From contig OX381705.1 of NCBI GenBank assembly GCA_947462335.1, positions 34,495,570-34,559,569 of the forward strand: a DNA stretch of 64,000 nucleotides, read 5' to 3'. The notes beneath the pieces were generated by a model that ran no database searches, was not told where the DNA came from, and saw nothing but the letters and a program-made list of their open reading frames with translations. A program made the position numbers and the translations under genes. Source of the stretch: Harmothoe impar (taxonomy: Eukaryota > Annelida > Polychaeta > Phyllodocida > Polynoidae). Of this stretch, positions 45,535 through 57,719 are shown one piece after another (position 1 is the stretch's first letter; the number at the start of each line of letters is the position of its first letter).

Positions 45535-47070
45535 GCGATTCGGCTCACACAGATCCAGTAGATGATATGAGGTATAACGTAAGGTTAAAGGAAAGCGTCT
45601 ATAACCAACATGGAACCTTTGGTATTGATCCCCGGTGTTACATTTGCCACTGTGGAACTTGAAATGAGCATAAAGACAATTCTTAGAATGGCCTTCCACA
45701 TTGGCCAAGTGCCAGACACAAGGGTTCGTGTGGGCTCTAATATATCCTGATTAACTCTATGAAGGTGCCCTTTGTATGGTCGTTTCTGATAACCTTTGTG
45801 GGTAATTCACCCAGGTCAGGACTTTAATGTACCACCAGGGCAAATGCCACCAAAGGTTAACGGACCTATTAAGTAGTGTTTTAACCCTTAACATGTCAAG
45901 TATTGTCCCTTGGCGCGACCTTTGCTGAACCTCAGTGCCCTTTGCTGTCGTTAATTAACAGGTTTAAGATTTCAATCAGGATATAGTGGCACAGTCCCAA
46001 CTCAAGTTTTACAGTTCACCTTTTTTCTTAAAATTGATTGTGGCTGCCCTGTCATTCCAGGCAAATTAATATGTGCATATAGCAGGGTGGAACAGTGTGT
46101 CAGTAATGTGCACAGTGCGCTATGTTTGTGACATTATACACCTGGCACAAATGTAAAGTGTTCAATGATACTATGGAAGCATACACCATCACAATGTAAA
46201 TATGAATCCGTGTTGGGGTCTAAAGCGCTCATTAGTGGGCACCCCGCGATCAACACCCTTGGGGGATCATGATGATAACGACCTTGGAGAGTACTGTGGC
46301 TCCCCACTAGATAATTATAATTATGTGATCACCCAGGGTGCTCACAGGTGATCCAATTTCTGACCTAGACATTTGCTATTGAGTAGTATATCTTATAATT
46401 ACATAAACCCGGCCCCTCATCCGATCATAAGGCCCTATCTGACAGCTCATTATATAGTCCTCGTCATAGACCCTGTAAGGTATTTGCATAGGTATAATTA
46501 ATCACGTCCACTCTTCACACTTAATCATGGTTTCAGGGACAAATGAGATGCTTATGGTTAAACGTACCGATAGTTTTGATAACTCGGCCACGATTAAAAT
46601 TGCTTGGGTTTCTAACGTCCCAAATGCTCCACCATTCCATAAACACCTGTGATCAAAATGTGTACATGTTTATGTAATAATCAATAGATCACCTGGAGAA
46701 AGTGTTTAGTAGGCCCCTTAGTGGCAAGTTATGCCTTCAGAATGATGACCATTAGTCGTCACCATGAGCAACTGTCATGCATATAAAAACCCAAAGTTAT
46801 CATAAGTGTGCACTTTTTTGTGGGCATGGCTTTTCAGTTTTATAGCACAACTTAGTTGTCAGAGGAATCACTGTACATTGCCACAAATTGCCCTTTTTGG
46901 ATATCCGTCATATTTACTCTATACCTCTAACATCTCACCAAAGTACGGTCCGTACCCCCCTTGTCATCTATTGTCCAGATTGTGCCTATACATCATAAAG
47001 ATTCATACACTGGTATTGTCCATTAACATTCTAGAAAGCTGAAAGGTCCTGGCTACACATGTTAATGTTT
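45535..47070. other. No recognised gene
   Basis: Lies in the first intron or downstream region of the receptor gene on the minus strand. No further exon could be recognised. Confidence 0.35.
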
Positions 47071-47072
47071 AG

Positions 47073-47075
<3 letters not shown>

Positions 47076-47147
<72 letters not shown>
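47076..47147. repeat. (TA)n microsatellite
   Basis: About 70 bp of TA dinucleotides, roughly 330 bp downstream of the receptor exon on the minus strand, hence probably intronic. Confidence 0.97.
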
Positions 47148-47150
<3 letters not shown>

Positions 47151-47470
47151 CATTAATTTATACAATCATGGGACGGAGACTGATATATCTAGCTATCCAT
47201 GTACGGTAAGACTTCTAGTTGGTCATTGTTGGGGAAAATGACACCTGGACTTAACCATTATTCACATACATGTACATGTGTATAAAGAAATTGAGATGCT
47301 TTAATATATCGAAATTCAAATGTCCGCTTCAAGGTATGTGTCCGCCTCATGGGGGATCTACCCTATTTAGGTGATCACTGATTAACCATTCCAGAAACAA
47401 ACTGCCATACTTATTGCAATAAAACATACAATGCGTATAACAGTACATCTATAAAGTCACAAACTGTGGT

Positions 47471-47476
47471 ACTCAC
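47471..47476 (-). promoter_or_regulatory. Splice donor of the receptor exon
   Basis: The minus strand reads CAGGAACTG|GTGAGTACC, a near-perfect GTRAGT donor. Reading on past it gives about 21 codons and a stop with no resemblance to the receptor. Confidence 0.8.
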
Positions 47477-48433
47477 CAGTTCCTGGAAGTGCATGAGGGA
47501 GAACTGGATGCTGACCTGCACGCTCTTACTGGAGTTGATGACGGGCCGTGCTGACGGGTTGTACTCCCGGAACAGGTAGTCCAGCAGGCGCTCCTCCTCC
47601 GACCGGAACACTGGCCGACCCAGCGAGTCAGAGTAACGGGGCGACGCCAGCCCCTGTGACGTCACGTCATCACGACGTCGTGACGCACTGGCCCAGGTAG
47701 TTGTGAAGATGGGCAGAACACCTGTCGGGGAATCGTAGGGAAGGTCCACGTTATCAAGTGGCAACTGGGGAGAGGAGTGATCAGTGTCATTTGGCATGTT
47801 ACTGTTGTTGGAATGTGTGCTGTTGGTTGTGTTGTGCGGTGTGACAGAGCTGTCCGTGGTCAGGGGGAGGTCGGGGTGAGATGAGGTGGACGGTGAGTTG
47901 GTATTGGCAACAGTAGGAGAGGGAAGGGAGGATGAGGAAGATGAGGAGGGACGTGCTGTGGTTGGGGTCGGGGGTACGCTGGTCACCTGAGGGTTTCCGG
48001 GAGGGACAGAGGGGGCAGTCGGCGTTCTTAGAGACGGGTTTGGGGTTTGTGGGCGTTTTCCGCCGTCGGCAATGTTATTTTTATTATCAGCACTTCCGGG
48101 CGTCGGGGCGGAGGTATGGACAACGTAGCCCTCCTCCACCCTATTATAAGGCGCATCGTCGCCGCTGGTCGCGTCGCCCGTGTCGACGTACACCGGACGT
48201 GAGTTATCGTCGCCTTGGCCGTCGCGCCCCGACCCGTGCTGGGAGGTGGTCATGGGCTGTGCTTCCGCGTCCGGCTGCGGCGCGGTGGTTCCGGTCTGTC
48301 CGGTGCCGACGTCCGTCCACGGGGCGGTGTCGGGCCGCGGACTGGCCTCTGCCGCGTGCCGCCCTAGCACGGCCACCAGGACGCCGGCCAACAGGAGCAG
48401 GAGGCGGGCCGGCGGCAGGTACTGGGCCATCAT
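47477..48433 (-). CDS. Nicotinic acetylcholine receptor-like subunit, first coding exon (Cys-loop ligand-gated channel)
   Basis: The exon has 319 codons in phase 0, from ATG ATG at 48433 to a consensus donor (CTG|GTGAGT, donor at 47476-47471). Residues 1 to about 30 (MMAQYLPPARLLLLLAGVLV...) are a clear signal peptide with an AEA-type cleavage site. Residues about 31-275 are low-complexity, rich in Pro, Ser, Thr, Asn and Asp, with a poly-Ser run and several N-x-S/T sites (HNTTNST). Residues about 279-319 match the start of the nicotinic receptor ligand-binding domain (EERLLDYLFREYNPSARPV, then SVQVSIQFSLMHFQEL). Known family members usually have only a few residues before this helix, so the 240-residue extension is unusual. 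The splice point falls where vertebrate alpha7-type genes, as I recall them, have a phase-0 intron (after LQIMDV). The DEKNQ exon and the four membrane helices were not found; they lie in undetected small exons or outside the window. The exon and its upstream flank are CpG-rich. Confidence 0.85.
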
Positions 48434-48439
48434 CCTGAC

Positions 48440-49910
48440 AGTCTCGGCCGGCGCGACAAGTCGGCGCGGCTACTATGATAGAGTATACGTCGATTGGCAT
48501 CAATACACTGGCTGCGTTCTCCGGGAGGACGGCCACAGTCGGACATGTGCCTTCTGGTGGTACCTCGTCCCCTTACTAACAGACACTGGAGTCCCCTGCA
48601 GGGCTGCCCCAAAGTTGACCAAGTCGGGTAAACCACCACCCCTACCTACTAGAGAACCACTCGCCGCAAGCTGTGAGGATCATTGAAGTTGTGCGATTCC
48701 ACTCACACTGTTTTTTTCCTCGCCTTGTACTCCGCGCCAGGCGAGCTTACTGCTATCAATTTGTAATGAGTGTATGCCTCTAGTGGTGCAGTGGGTTGAA
48801 GTAGACAGTAGCATGCTGGTCTACACGTGCAGCCTCCTCCTCCAGGGTCCTCAGCATATGTCCTACCTTAAGGCTGCCACCCCGGGACGTGCACACCTCC
48901 CTCCTCGTCCTGCCTCCACCACGTGTCGTGTGTGGTGCCACTACTACACGGCACCACCACTAGTGGCGCACCTTGCCGCCCAATCACAGCCTCCTATCGC
49001 CCTGCGTCTCTCATGTGTCGCACTACTTGGGGGCGGCTCACGCTGCTTACTGTCACGTCCACTGCAGATAGCTATGCTGTAACCCATATATCCAATCAGG
49101 CTCTCAAATGTAGCCAACGTCATGAGAATACTCCCCCTGTTTTTATGTAAATTGACGTCGATTGGCCGACCAGGTTAGAGATAAAAGTGCCCTTCTTCAG
49201 CTTGTGCTGTTACTCCAGCATAAGGAGCTGACCCACGAGCAGTTTTATCTGCTCACTATTGACGAAGCCAACATTGATGATCCCTATATTAGGCGAATCG
49301 GATAGCGGCGTCATGCCGCCCGGAGGAGGCAGGCTTATCACTCACACTGCCAAACAGCTGGTGTGTGCCTCCACTGCCGCCCTGCAGCCAACACCCCCTG
49401 CCCTCCAGGGTATAGCGTGAGAACAGTGGTATAACCAGTGGCTGGAACACGGTATGGCTAGATGTCCTACCGCCGCTATAGACACTATATTGTGTAGCCT
49501 ACCCTATATTGCCTCCCCCTCTCTACCTTCACTAGCCTCCAGTGTTGATCCCTGGCAGTGGTCTGCTGGATAGGCACGCTGTAAGTGAACTATTCCCACT
49601 GCCCGCCCACAGTCCTGCCACAGGCAAGCAGCGTTGTCTCGGCTCCTCTGGTGGCATGGGGCGGCCCTCCTTTAATAGTGTTATTAGGAGTTCAGACGGG
49701 GCGGCTCCTCAGAAGAGGTGGTGCCCCGGAGGAATGGCACCGGGTATGTATAGGTACAGCTCTCACTATAGCCTACACTCTCTCCTCTGTTCAGTCGGAA
49801 ATCTCTGCGGAGTAGTGAGGCCGACGATGGTTCGTTATTTGGTCACATTTAAGTTCTGCAACGCGTCGTACACACATATATGTCGCAAACCATTGTAAAT
49901 AAAACGTGGG
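48440..49910. other. No recognised gene; CpG-rich flank upstream of the receptor exon
   Basis: Expected to hold the promoter and 5' UTR of the minus-strand receptor gene. No clear TATA box or initiator could be fixed. The frames here are shadows of GC-rich sequence. Confidence 0.4.
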
Positions 49911-49914
49911 TCCC

Positions 49915-50320
49915 ATAGAGCATAGTATAGAAAACCAGGTGTCACAGATGGGCAGATGGGCATCGGGGAGTCACACGAACTAGTGAGTAGTATATAAAGT
50001 GTCATCATATGGGCATCTGGGAGCCACATGCACAAGTGAGTAGTATAAAGTGTCAGGAGATAGGCATCAGGGAGACGCTTTAACTAGTCAGTAGTATATA
50101 AAGTGTCACCAAATATCAGGGCGAAGCTTTACCCGTGTAGTTTTTTAATACATTATGCCCTTTGTCAACATGATGTATGGATGCGGTCTTGGCGTGTAAC
50201 TCGCTGGTGCATATACACTGCCGACGGGTCGGCCTGATACAAGGATACAACCCTTGCGAGCGCAAAAAGCGACCCTTAAAGAGTTAACTAGTGCGTAGTA
50301 TATAAAGTGTCACCAGATAT
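49915..50320 (+). repeat. Degenerate tandem repeat with TAGTATATAAAGTGTCA core, 4-5 units
   Basis: Copies of GTAGTATATAAAGTGTCA lie near 49985, 50042 (shortened to GTAGTATAAAGTGTCA), 50090 and 50296, each followed by ATGGGCATCNGGGAG- or ACCANATATC-type sequence. A weaker first unit lies at about 49920. Spacing is about 50-60 bp except before the last copy. Confidence 0.75.
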
Positions 50321-50324
50321 GCCA

Positions 50325-50855
50325 TGGGCGGTGTGTGTAGAATTCCTGCCGTACATTGCGTGTACAAACACCAGTTGTGTGTTTAAACCAGTACCGTGTG
50401 GTCAGACAGGAGGCACTGTTATCACTATAGGCAGTTTACCCTGGGTGTATACAAAACAGGACTCGGAGTACAGCCAACTGTGACAGAGAGAAGGGATACC
50501 ATAAAACAAAGCCATTTACTCTCACAAGACCGGAAGAGCGACTGGTGCTAACGAGCAGCTGTCAAATGCCCAACTCAGGGCCCAGCTTACAGCATGTTTT
50601 TTGCTGCATGTGGACGGGATGGATGGGGGTATGTTGGTGAAGGGACATCTGTTCAACAGAGGAAAAGAATATTTTAACGTCAGTGTGTGCGGCTTGGGGC
50701 GGTATCGCAGCCCGGGGTATCGCAGGTGACTAGGTGGCGTGTGCCGAGGAGCGGGTGACTTGTGGCACTACATGGGAGATTGTCACTTGCGACGCTAATA
50801 TTAGCTGAACTCCAATGAGGCAATTATTATATGGGGGTTGGGAGATTATGGTTAT
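50325..50855. other. No recognised gene
   Basis: Unassigned sequence between the tandem repeat and the LINE 3' end. Confidence 0.35.
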
Positions 50856-51171
50856 GGTTATTTATTGCACGAATAGTTCCTAGTGGAACTGTTTTCATCG
50901 CACACGTATGGGATTGACATAGAAAATATCCTGGTTCACCATACGGTGCTAGCTAGCTAAACTCATTGTGCCCATGTTGTAGTAAAAGTAGAGAGTTTTC
51001 AGGAAGAAGGACAATATAACAATGTCAACAGAGAGATATATACAGAGCAATATCACAGGGTTATTTACAGATTGTGAATAGTATAGTAATACTAATAGCT
51101 CGTTTATAATGGCAGGTATGGCATGATGTTATCTGGAGACAACAGAGGAAAGTGTGGGTGGGTGATTGGCA

Positions 51172-52164
51172 TTAGTCTAGCAGTGGCAGCTTTTCAATAG
51201 CATGTTTAAAACGGCGTTTGGTGGTTAACCGCTGGGTATTATTATCTAAGGTGTCCCAGATGGAGACGCCCCTATAATAAGGGGATTTTTGGTAAAAATT
51301 TGTCTTTGCGCGCCTCTTCGCAAATTTGATTTTGAGATCACCCCTTGTCCTCACATTCCTCTGCTCCAGCGCTTCACCACCATGGGCTTTCTTCCACATC
51401 AAACATAGGAGCTGTAATTTACGTTTCCTTGCAAGGAACTCCACCTTGCATTCTTTATGCAAATATATAACACTCGTGCCACGTATACGGGTTCTCAGGC
51501 ATATGCGGAGGGCATGATTTTGCATGCGCTGTAGCTTAGCAAGATCTGCAGTGTGTGCACTTCCTGTGTAGAAGGAGCAGTACTCAACACTGGGTAATAC
51601 CATTACTTTGTACACTTCAATGCATACTTCCTTTGAAGTTGCCTTCCTTAAATGATTTAGTTTATACAGCTTGTTGCCAAAGCACTTCTTGGTGTTATTC
51701 ATATGGGGCGTTAGGCTTAATTTACCATCCAGCTCGACGCCTAGATAGGAGTAGCTGGTACATGAGGGTAATGTCACTCCATTTAAGGTCATTTCCGGAT
51801 TCCCTATGTCTGCCAGTCTGGATCCTGAACCGAAGTACATACACATGCTTTTAGTAGTGTTAATTGTCATGTAATTTTGCATACACCATGTCCCCACCCT
51901 GTCCAAGTCAGCTTGTAAGAATCTATCAGCCTCAATTTTGTCTTTGTGAGATGCATATAATATAACATCATCAGCATACATGGTGAACTTACAATTTTGA
52001 ATACTGCTACCTAGGTCGTTTATGAAAAGAACAAACAGAAGCGGGCCCAAAATTGAGCCCTGTGGCACACCAAATTTTACGTCTGATTGTGCAGATTTTA
52101 CATTATTAGATATAGTACAATCTGTGTGCCAGGTACTCCATGAGCCACTTTTTGAGCTTCGCAT
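51172..52164 (-). pseudogene. LINE reverse transcriptase, C-terminal two thirds (YADD part)
   Basis: About 300 codons from the GVPQGS block through YADD to the end of ORF2. The catalytic aspartates are intact (MYADDVIL). The start is set by the frameshift, not a true initiator; the first about 20 residues are out-of-frame shadow. Stop at 51172. Confidence 0.85.
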
Positions 52165-52845
52165 GGATGTTCAGCCTGCAGATCTTGCTGATCAAGGTAG
52201 GGTGGTGGACACAATCGAACGCTTTGCAGAAGTCAATGAAGCAGCAGGAGGTTATTTTGCTGTCGTCACGAGATGCATAAAGGTCCTTAAGGACATTAAA
52301 GACAGCGTCTCCTGTCGACTTGTTGGGTCTGAAACCAAATTGGGTTTTACACAGAATAGCTTCATTCTCAAGATGAGCCGAGAGAGTCTTATGTATGATC
52401 TTTTCTAATAGCTTTCCTGGTAAGGGAAGCAGGGTTATAGGGCGCCAATTTTTAATATTTGATAGATTGCCTTTCTTAGGAATGGGTACAAGGGTGCCAC
52501 CAGACCAGGATTTTGGGAAAATCCCCTTGTCTATTGAGTTGTGGAAAATGGCTGTCATCTCCTTGCTCAAGTAGAGTAGTGCATCCTTTAAGACTGAGCT
52601 ATTTATACCTGAGATACTACTGGATTTATCAGTGTTTATCTTTTTAATAAGTGTTAGTACATCCTCATGGTTAATCAAATCGTTCAGGTCTAGATCATCA
52701 GCATCGTTGTTCAAGTCAATGTCCGGCAAGTCAACGCCTGCAGGTGGCATTTTGCTGAAAAGATCGTTCCCGACATTTGCAAAATAGTCATTGATGAAAT
52801 CAGCCGTTTTATCAATGGGAATGATTTCACCTGTTAATTCATTTA
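52106..52845 (-). pseudogene. LINE reverse transcriptase, N-terminal blocks
   Basis: The frame holds the fingers and palm start: WRPITLLP, the LLEKIIHKTLSAHLE helix, QFGFRPNKST and the first catalytic Asp in CCFIDFCKAFD. It ends prematurely at 52106 because of a shift in AHRLYYI; the correct continuation is in the adjacent frame. Upstream of 52845 the frame runs into MITE sequence. Confidence 0.85.
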
Positions 52846-54138
52846 GGGGCCATCCATTAATTACATACGCACCAAGGGGGGGTGGGGGGGTCAGACCAAA
52901 TGCGTACAGATGCGTACAGGGGGGGTGGGGGGGTCTAGGTCCATTTTTGCATACGCATTGTGTACGCATAGGGCCGATTTTTTGGTCATATTGGCCTAAA
53001 ATTGGTACCTTTTTAGGTCCAAATATCCAACCAATTTAGAAAAATTTCTTGGGGAATTTTCCCAAAATGGTGAATATTTTTTCATCCCTCCCCGCAATTA
53101 GCCGTAAGGAAACTGCGCCCAACCCTCCCCCACCCAACAAATTGCATATGCCAGTGGAATGACATATGGTCACAAGTACTTGAATGGATAATGCTTATTT
53201 CGTTTTGATCATCCCGTCATGAAGCTTTATCAAGTTTTGTATGTACATGTATGGCCTTAGGGAGTGCTCATTTTTTGATGGGGCGGGTTGGTTTGGACCC
53301 CTTGAAGGGAGGGGAACCAAAACAATTTGGACCCCTCTTGAGGGGGAACCCCTTTTTAGCGAAAAAGCCCACACGTTACTATAGCTAAAAGGGGTCGGCC
53401 GCACTCAATTTCAACTTGCCTGAGGGGGGGACCAAAAATACTTCGAGTGGACCAAAAAAATTTTGACCAGCTCGTGCGAAAATCCACCGACCCCCCCCCC
53501 TGTTGTTAAGAAATGACCACTCCCTTATATCATCTAAATACTCTTTGCCGGGATATTTCCCAATATCATGCGAGGGGGGTCTAGATTGCTTCTTTTCTTG
53601 AAGGGGTGGGAGGGGGTGGTGGAGGGAGTATTTCTCAATATCATGCAGGAGGGGGTAGGTTGTTTTAAGCTTATTGATACCGTAGTGGGATCTGCTAACC
53701 TAACATTGATGATGACATCTTGGCATTTGGTATTGTTTTCATCAAAATCCCATCTAGCCATCAATAAGTTATTTCCCATCAAGTATTTAATCAACGTTCA
53801 CTTCAGACTACGTATAGAAGGTCTATAGCAGTATATAGAGCCGTGGGATTGGTCAGGAGACTTTGAAAATTCTCCAAGCTCCCCCCCTCCCAACCCCATA
53901 AAAATAAAATAAAAGGCACATCCCGAAGGGTGTTTCCCCGTGCATACGCACCTATCATCCCTGTTTTCAGTAACTTTTATAGCATCCCTTTTTTTGTCTG
54001 TGGGAGGGGGGGGGGTCAAAATGAAATGAGTATGTACGCATGGGGGGGGGGTAGTCCAAATGCGTACATGGTGCAACAGGGGGGGTCGGGGGGTCTATTT
54101 TGGGCAAAAATGTGCGTATGTAATTAATGGATGGCCCC
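52846..54138. mobile_element. PIF/Harbinger-like non-autonomous element, 1,293 bp, inside the LINE
   Basis: 27-bp perfect terminal inverted repeats begin GGGGCCATCCATTAATTAC. TTA is duplicated at 52843-52845 and 54139-54141. A 3-bp TTA duplication with G-rich ends is typical of the PIF/Harbinger superfamily, which is my assignment. Removing the element brings the two halves of the LINE linker together. The ends are followed by G-runs with GTACGCAT-type words on both sides. No transposase. It contains the nested MITE at 53260-53524. Confidence 0.87.
53260..53524. mobile_element. Nested MITE, 265 bp, GGGAGTGSTCATTT ends, TTA duplication
   Basis: The left end is GGGAGTGCTCATTTTTTGAT; the right end, reverse-complemented, is GGGAGTGGTCATTTCTTAAC. 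TTA flanks both (53257-53259 and 53525-53527). The interior is rich in GGACCCC and AGGGGG words. A relative lies at 27454-27720. Confidence 0.82.
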
Positions 54139-54384
54139 TTACCAATTGTACAGTCAGATTTTTGGTTACCGGGTTTAGAAGAGTGCCTATTTCTTTCCAA
54201 AAGCGCTTAGGGTCCCCCTGTGCACGCTCTAGGAGCTGCATAGCATAAGTACTCTTCGCGTTATGCAATTGCCTATGTATTTTATTCTTAATCCTATTGA
54301 TGACCTTCACTAATGCCCTATTATTGGTGGCTCGCTGCTCTCTGATGACGTCATGCCTGTCATTTATCAACTCAATAGATTAAT

Positions 54385-57300
54385 CTAAACTATATAGCAT
54401 GTATGGGGGGTGCGCTGCTGCATGCTAAATCGCAGTATCATATTAGCCTAGACATGTGAACAGTGGAATTGAGCTACATATCTAAGTTTAAGTGAGTGGT
54501 TATGTAAAATACAGCAGGAGGTGGTGGGTTTGGGCTTACAAAATCTTGACCACAATTCAGGGTGAGGGTGTAGTTTGTCCCCTTTTCAGTCTAAATGCCT
54601 GCGCGTTGCTACATTATGAAAGGGGATATGCCAGGGCCTCAGACTGGGAGAGGGGTGAGAGATTTTGATCCCTGGAGAGGGAGGGCCGAGAAGATAATAC
54701 CAGGCGGCCCGCCGAAATCGTATACATAAAGGGCCTTTCAGGGAGGTAGTAACCGCTAACAGTGGGCAGTGGCAACGGTCAGGTTTGCTGATAAAATATT
54801 AGAAGTAAACGTAGCTGAGCTGTATGATCTACTGCAGTTTTAAAGTATACACCGCGGTATTATTATAAATGGGCAGTCTATAGAATATATTGTTGGTTTA
54901 CAGTATAAAAGGGCGTACTTTTGGTTTCACTATTTACAGTGTAGCAGAGGGCGTTGACCAGCAGAGCAGCAGATCAGCTGAGGGCGGCAGTCTCCGGGCG
55001 TGGCGTGTCGTGGTGGTGCTGGAGGTGCCCCCTGTGTGACATGGACAGCCCTCAACTGACCTGTACACTGGCCACCTGTGCGTGCCTCCACCTGCCACCA
55101 CACACAGGGGCTGTGGGCAGGTCACAGGGGGAGGTTGGCGCATGGCACCGCGCCCACACACAAAGCCATTGTAGACAGTGTAACCTGTGTCTCTTAACTT
55201 CCACCCTGCCTCTCCCCTCCACCCCACCCATGCAGCGTCCTGAATCCTCTGTGTTCCACCACTACTGTCCCAGGGGTCCCAGTGGTTCCAGAATAGAACT
55301 GTGCAAACCCGCCATTTTGGCCGCCATCTTAACCACCCCTGGTTTTCAACCTTGTCCTCGCACCTGGTACAATCACTGATTGTCGCCCTGGAAAACTAAT
55401 AGGGCTGCTGCTAACAAACCAGGGAGCCCAGTTTGCAGCAATCAAAGAGGAAACTCATATTGAAATGCCCGATGGATGCAGTTTTACCTATATTTGCAGG
55501 CCGTTCTCCAATGTCCTATACGCAAGTTTTGGCCATTTTTGAGGGGTGACCGTGCAGCCCCCCCCCCTCCCTTGTTAGACCGGACTCACATATCCCACAA
55601 GAAGCTGAAGTCCAGTCACGGACTGCTGTATATACAATCCCATGTAGCCATACACCTGATGCCTATAGTTACACACAATGTACGATGCTAATGGGGGGGG
55701 GGGGCTCCAGTGCTGAAATGCTTTGGCCTTTATAATCATATTTACATTAGAATTGCTGCATCCATATAATCTCAAATACTCCTCTTTCAGAAGCATCGGT
55801 TAGACAGAAAAATTGAGTATTAAACAATTTTCACTGAAGCCAACTGCTGACCCCAAACGGCTAAACAGTTAAAGTAGAAGTAATGCAGAGCAGATAGACT
55901 GGTGGGAGCACACAGGATGGCACCTTAGAGAGGTACCTATGGTAACGGCCCCTGAGAGGGCAGTAACCTACTAGGGGTAAGCGCCACCACTTTAGACATG
56001 TCCATTGAACCAGCTCTCCTCCAGGAGGAAACCGTTCAGATCAGCACCAGTCAGTTGCGAAATTGGAGTCTCGGCTCCCTTTGCTTCGGGCATTTGTCCT
56101 CACTTCTCCCATAGGTCCGACATTCAACGTTTATACGTGTTTATATTTGCTACAGTCCAAGGAGCTATTGTAAGTATACAAGGTTCAATGCGCTACTTCA
56201 CGTGGTGCCTACATGTATATGTTTGGGCCAGATGCGAAATACAAACAACATTTTAGGGGCATTAACTGACCTCTTGTGGCTTGGGGTAGTCGTAGTGTAA
56301 GTACGGTTTGTGTACTGACACTCGTACATCAGGTGTTTATACTGCAGGCGGTCATTCAGAAGCACAAGGACTCCCTGAATAAATGTGGTTTATGATAATG
56401 AGCCGGTGTAATAGAAACCTTCTTAACGTAGTAAAAACAGAGGTAAACCCTCCCCTGCCAGAAAATTGCCGCGGGCTTTTATATTATTATTATTTTATGA
56501 ATTTACATTCAAAAAGGAGACCTAGAGGTGAGATTCCATGCGTTCCTAATCTCGAAACTAATGAATATTCGTCTGCGAATAGTCCTGCCCTAATGCTTAA
56601 GGATTTTTGACCATGTCCGCGAGGGGAAATATGCAGAAATGGTGGCATGATATGATAATAAATGCTCATTATCCATTCCGGATCAAGTTGCATTGCACCT
56701 AATCCACTGCTCACCATATTGCAAATCCTCCTGCATCCTCATGAAATAGCACCAATTGAAAGGCTGAAACCAGCTAGTCTACATGCAACAGCCACAACGT
56801 GATCCCTTTTCAACTTTCCACGCAGCTTTACACCAAATACCTAAAACAATCGCCCGGTTTGGGTGAGCAAGGCGCATTCAAAAGGCCACTGTTTTCCTCT
56901 AATTAAGCCTTATTTCCTGGTCGGGTGGGTTCATCATTATACGTTGTCCAGAACTTAGGTGTCTATGAATTCCAACTGGTATTATTCCAGCAGCTCCCAT
57001 CTTGAATGGGAGTCAGACAATGCTGAACTCTCCATCCAGTGTTCAACACAGGGGGCGGGCGATTCAAGCTCTGCCAGACTCTCTTTGAAAGAGAGTCAAG
57101 AATGAGAGGCAAGCTGACCCCTTCATTTCCCTGTATACTCTTAAAATTCTATTACCTGGTTTGGAGAGGGACTAACAATGGCTTATCAATTGGCCATGGG
57201 GGAAATAAGCAGGTTTGATGGATGGGCATGATGCAGGGTGATGGTTATAGAGGGGGATCCTGTCAGAATGTTAGTTTCACATTAAGCAATTAAACCTGTC

Positions 57301-57715
57301 AGCGGTATACCTCCGTTTGTTCTAATCAGGGATCTCAGCACTCCATACCGCTATACATATATGTGCATGAACTTACAGAATGGGCATTAGCAAAGCTATG
57401 CGCCAGCAGAGGGGACCAAACTGTTCTCGTGTTTATTTTTCCATAGCCTCAATTGACAGCGCAAATGGTTCAAAAAGAGTAGGCTTGTGAAAAAAGAGGT
57501 TGTTGGCGGGAGGTGGACTGTGGCTGATTGATAGACCGAATCGCTGGATCCCTACAAACAATTGGCCGTTGGTATCTCTGTGGTGCTGGGGATTCACATC
57601 AGACCTGCTGGGCACAGGGTGTGCACTTAGTATAATGGGATGATCCTGAAGCACCCACAACAGGTTCACTAGCCATTTACCAGCCTGCCAGCCAGTGCCC
57701 CAGCCCATTTGTGAA
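54385..57715. other. No recognised gene
   Basis: Includes a GC-rich patch at 54955-55380 with frames on both strands but no domain, a C-run at 55558-55567 and a G-run at 55693-55704. Otherwise unassigned. Confidence 0.35.
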
Positions 57716-57719
57716 TACA

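Larger units (their letters stand above)
50860..54380 (-). mobile_element. Non-LTR retrotransposon (LINE), 5'-truncated, interrupted by a MITE
   Basis: On the minus strand the element begins in the linker between endonuclease and reverse transcriptase (frame 54370-54142: RALVKVINRIKNKIHRQL, DPKRFWKEIGTLL). It is split by the element at 52846-54138 and resumes (52845-52106) with PIPKKGNLSNIKNWRPITLL, FGFRPNKSTGDAVF and FIDFCKAFDCVHH, the early RT blocks. A frameshift near 52130 separates this from the last frame (52164-51172) with [14 protein letters not shown], the catalytic YADD at about 51975, and the thumb and post-RT region ([20 protein letters not shown]). The 3' UTR runs to about 50860 and ends AATAAATAACCATAACCATA. 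It is a decayed relative of Jockey/CR1-type elements, clearly distinct in sequence from the LINE at 5.7 kb. Confidence 0.9.

Noticed and set aside
47932..48686. + strand frames opposite the receptor exon
   Set aside because: Antisense shadows of a GC-rich coding exon; Arg/Pro-rich with no recognisable domain.
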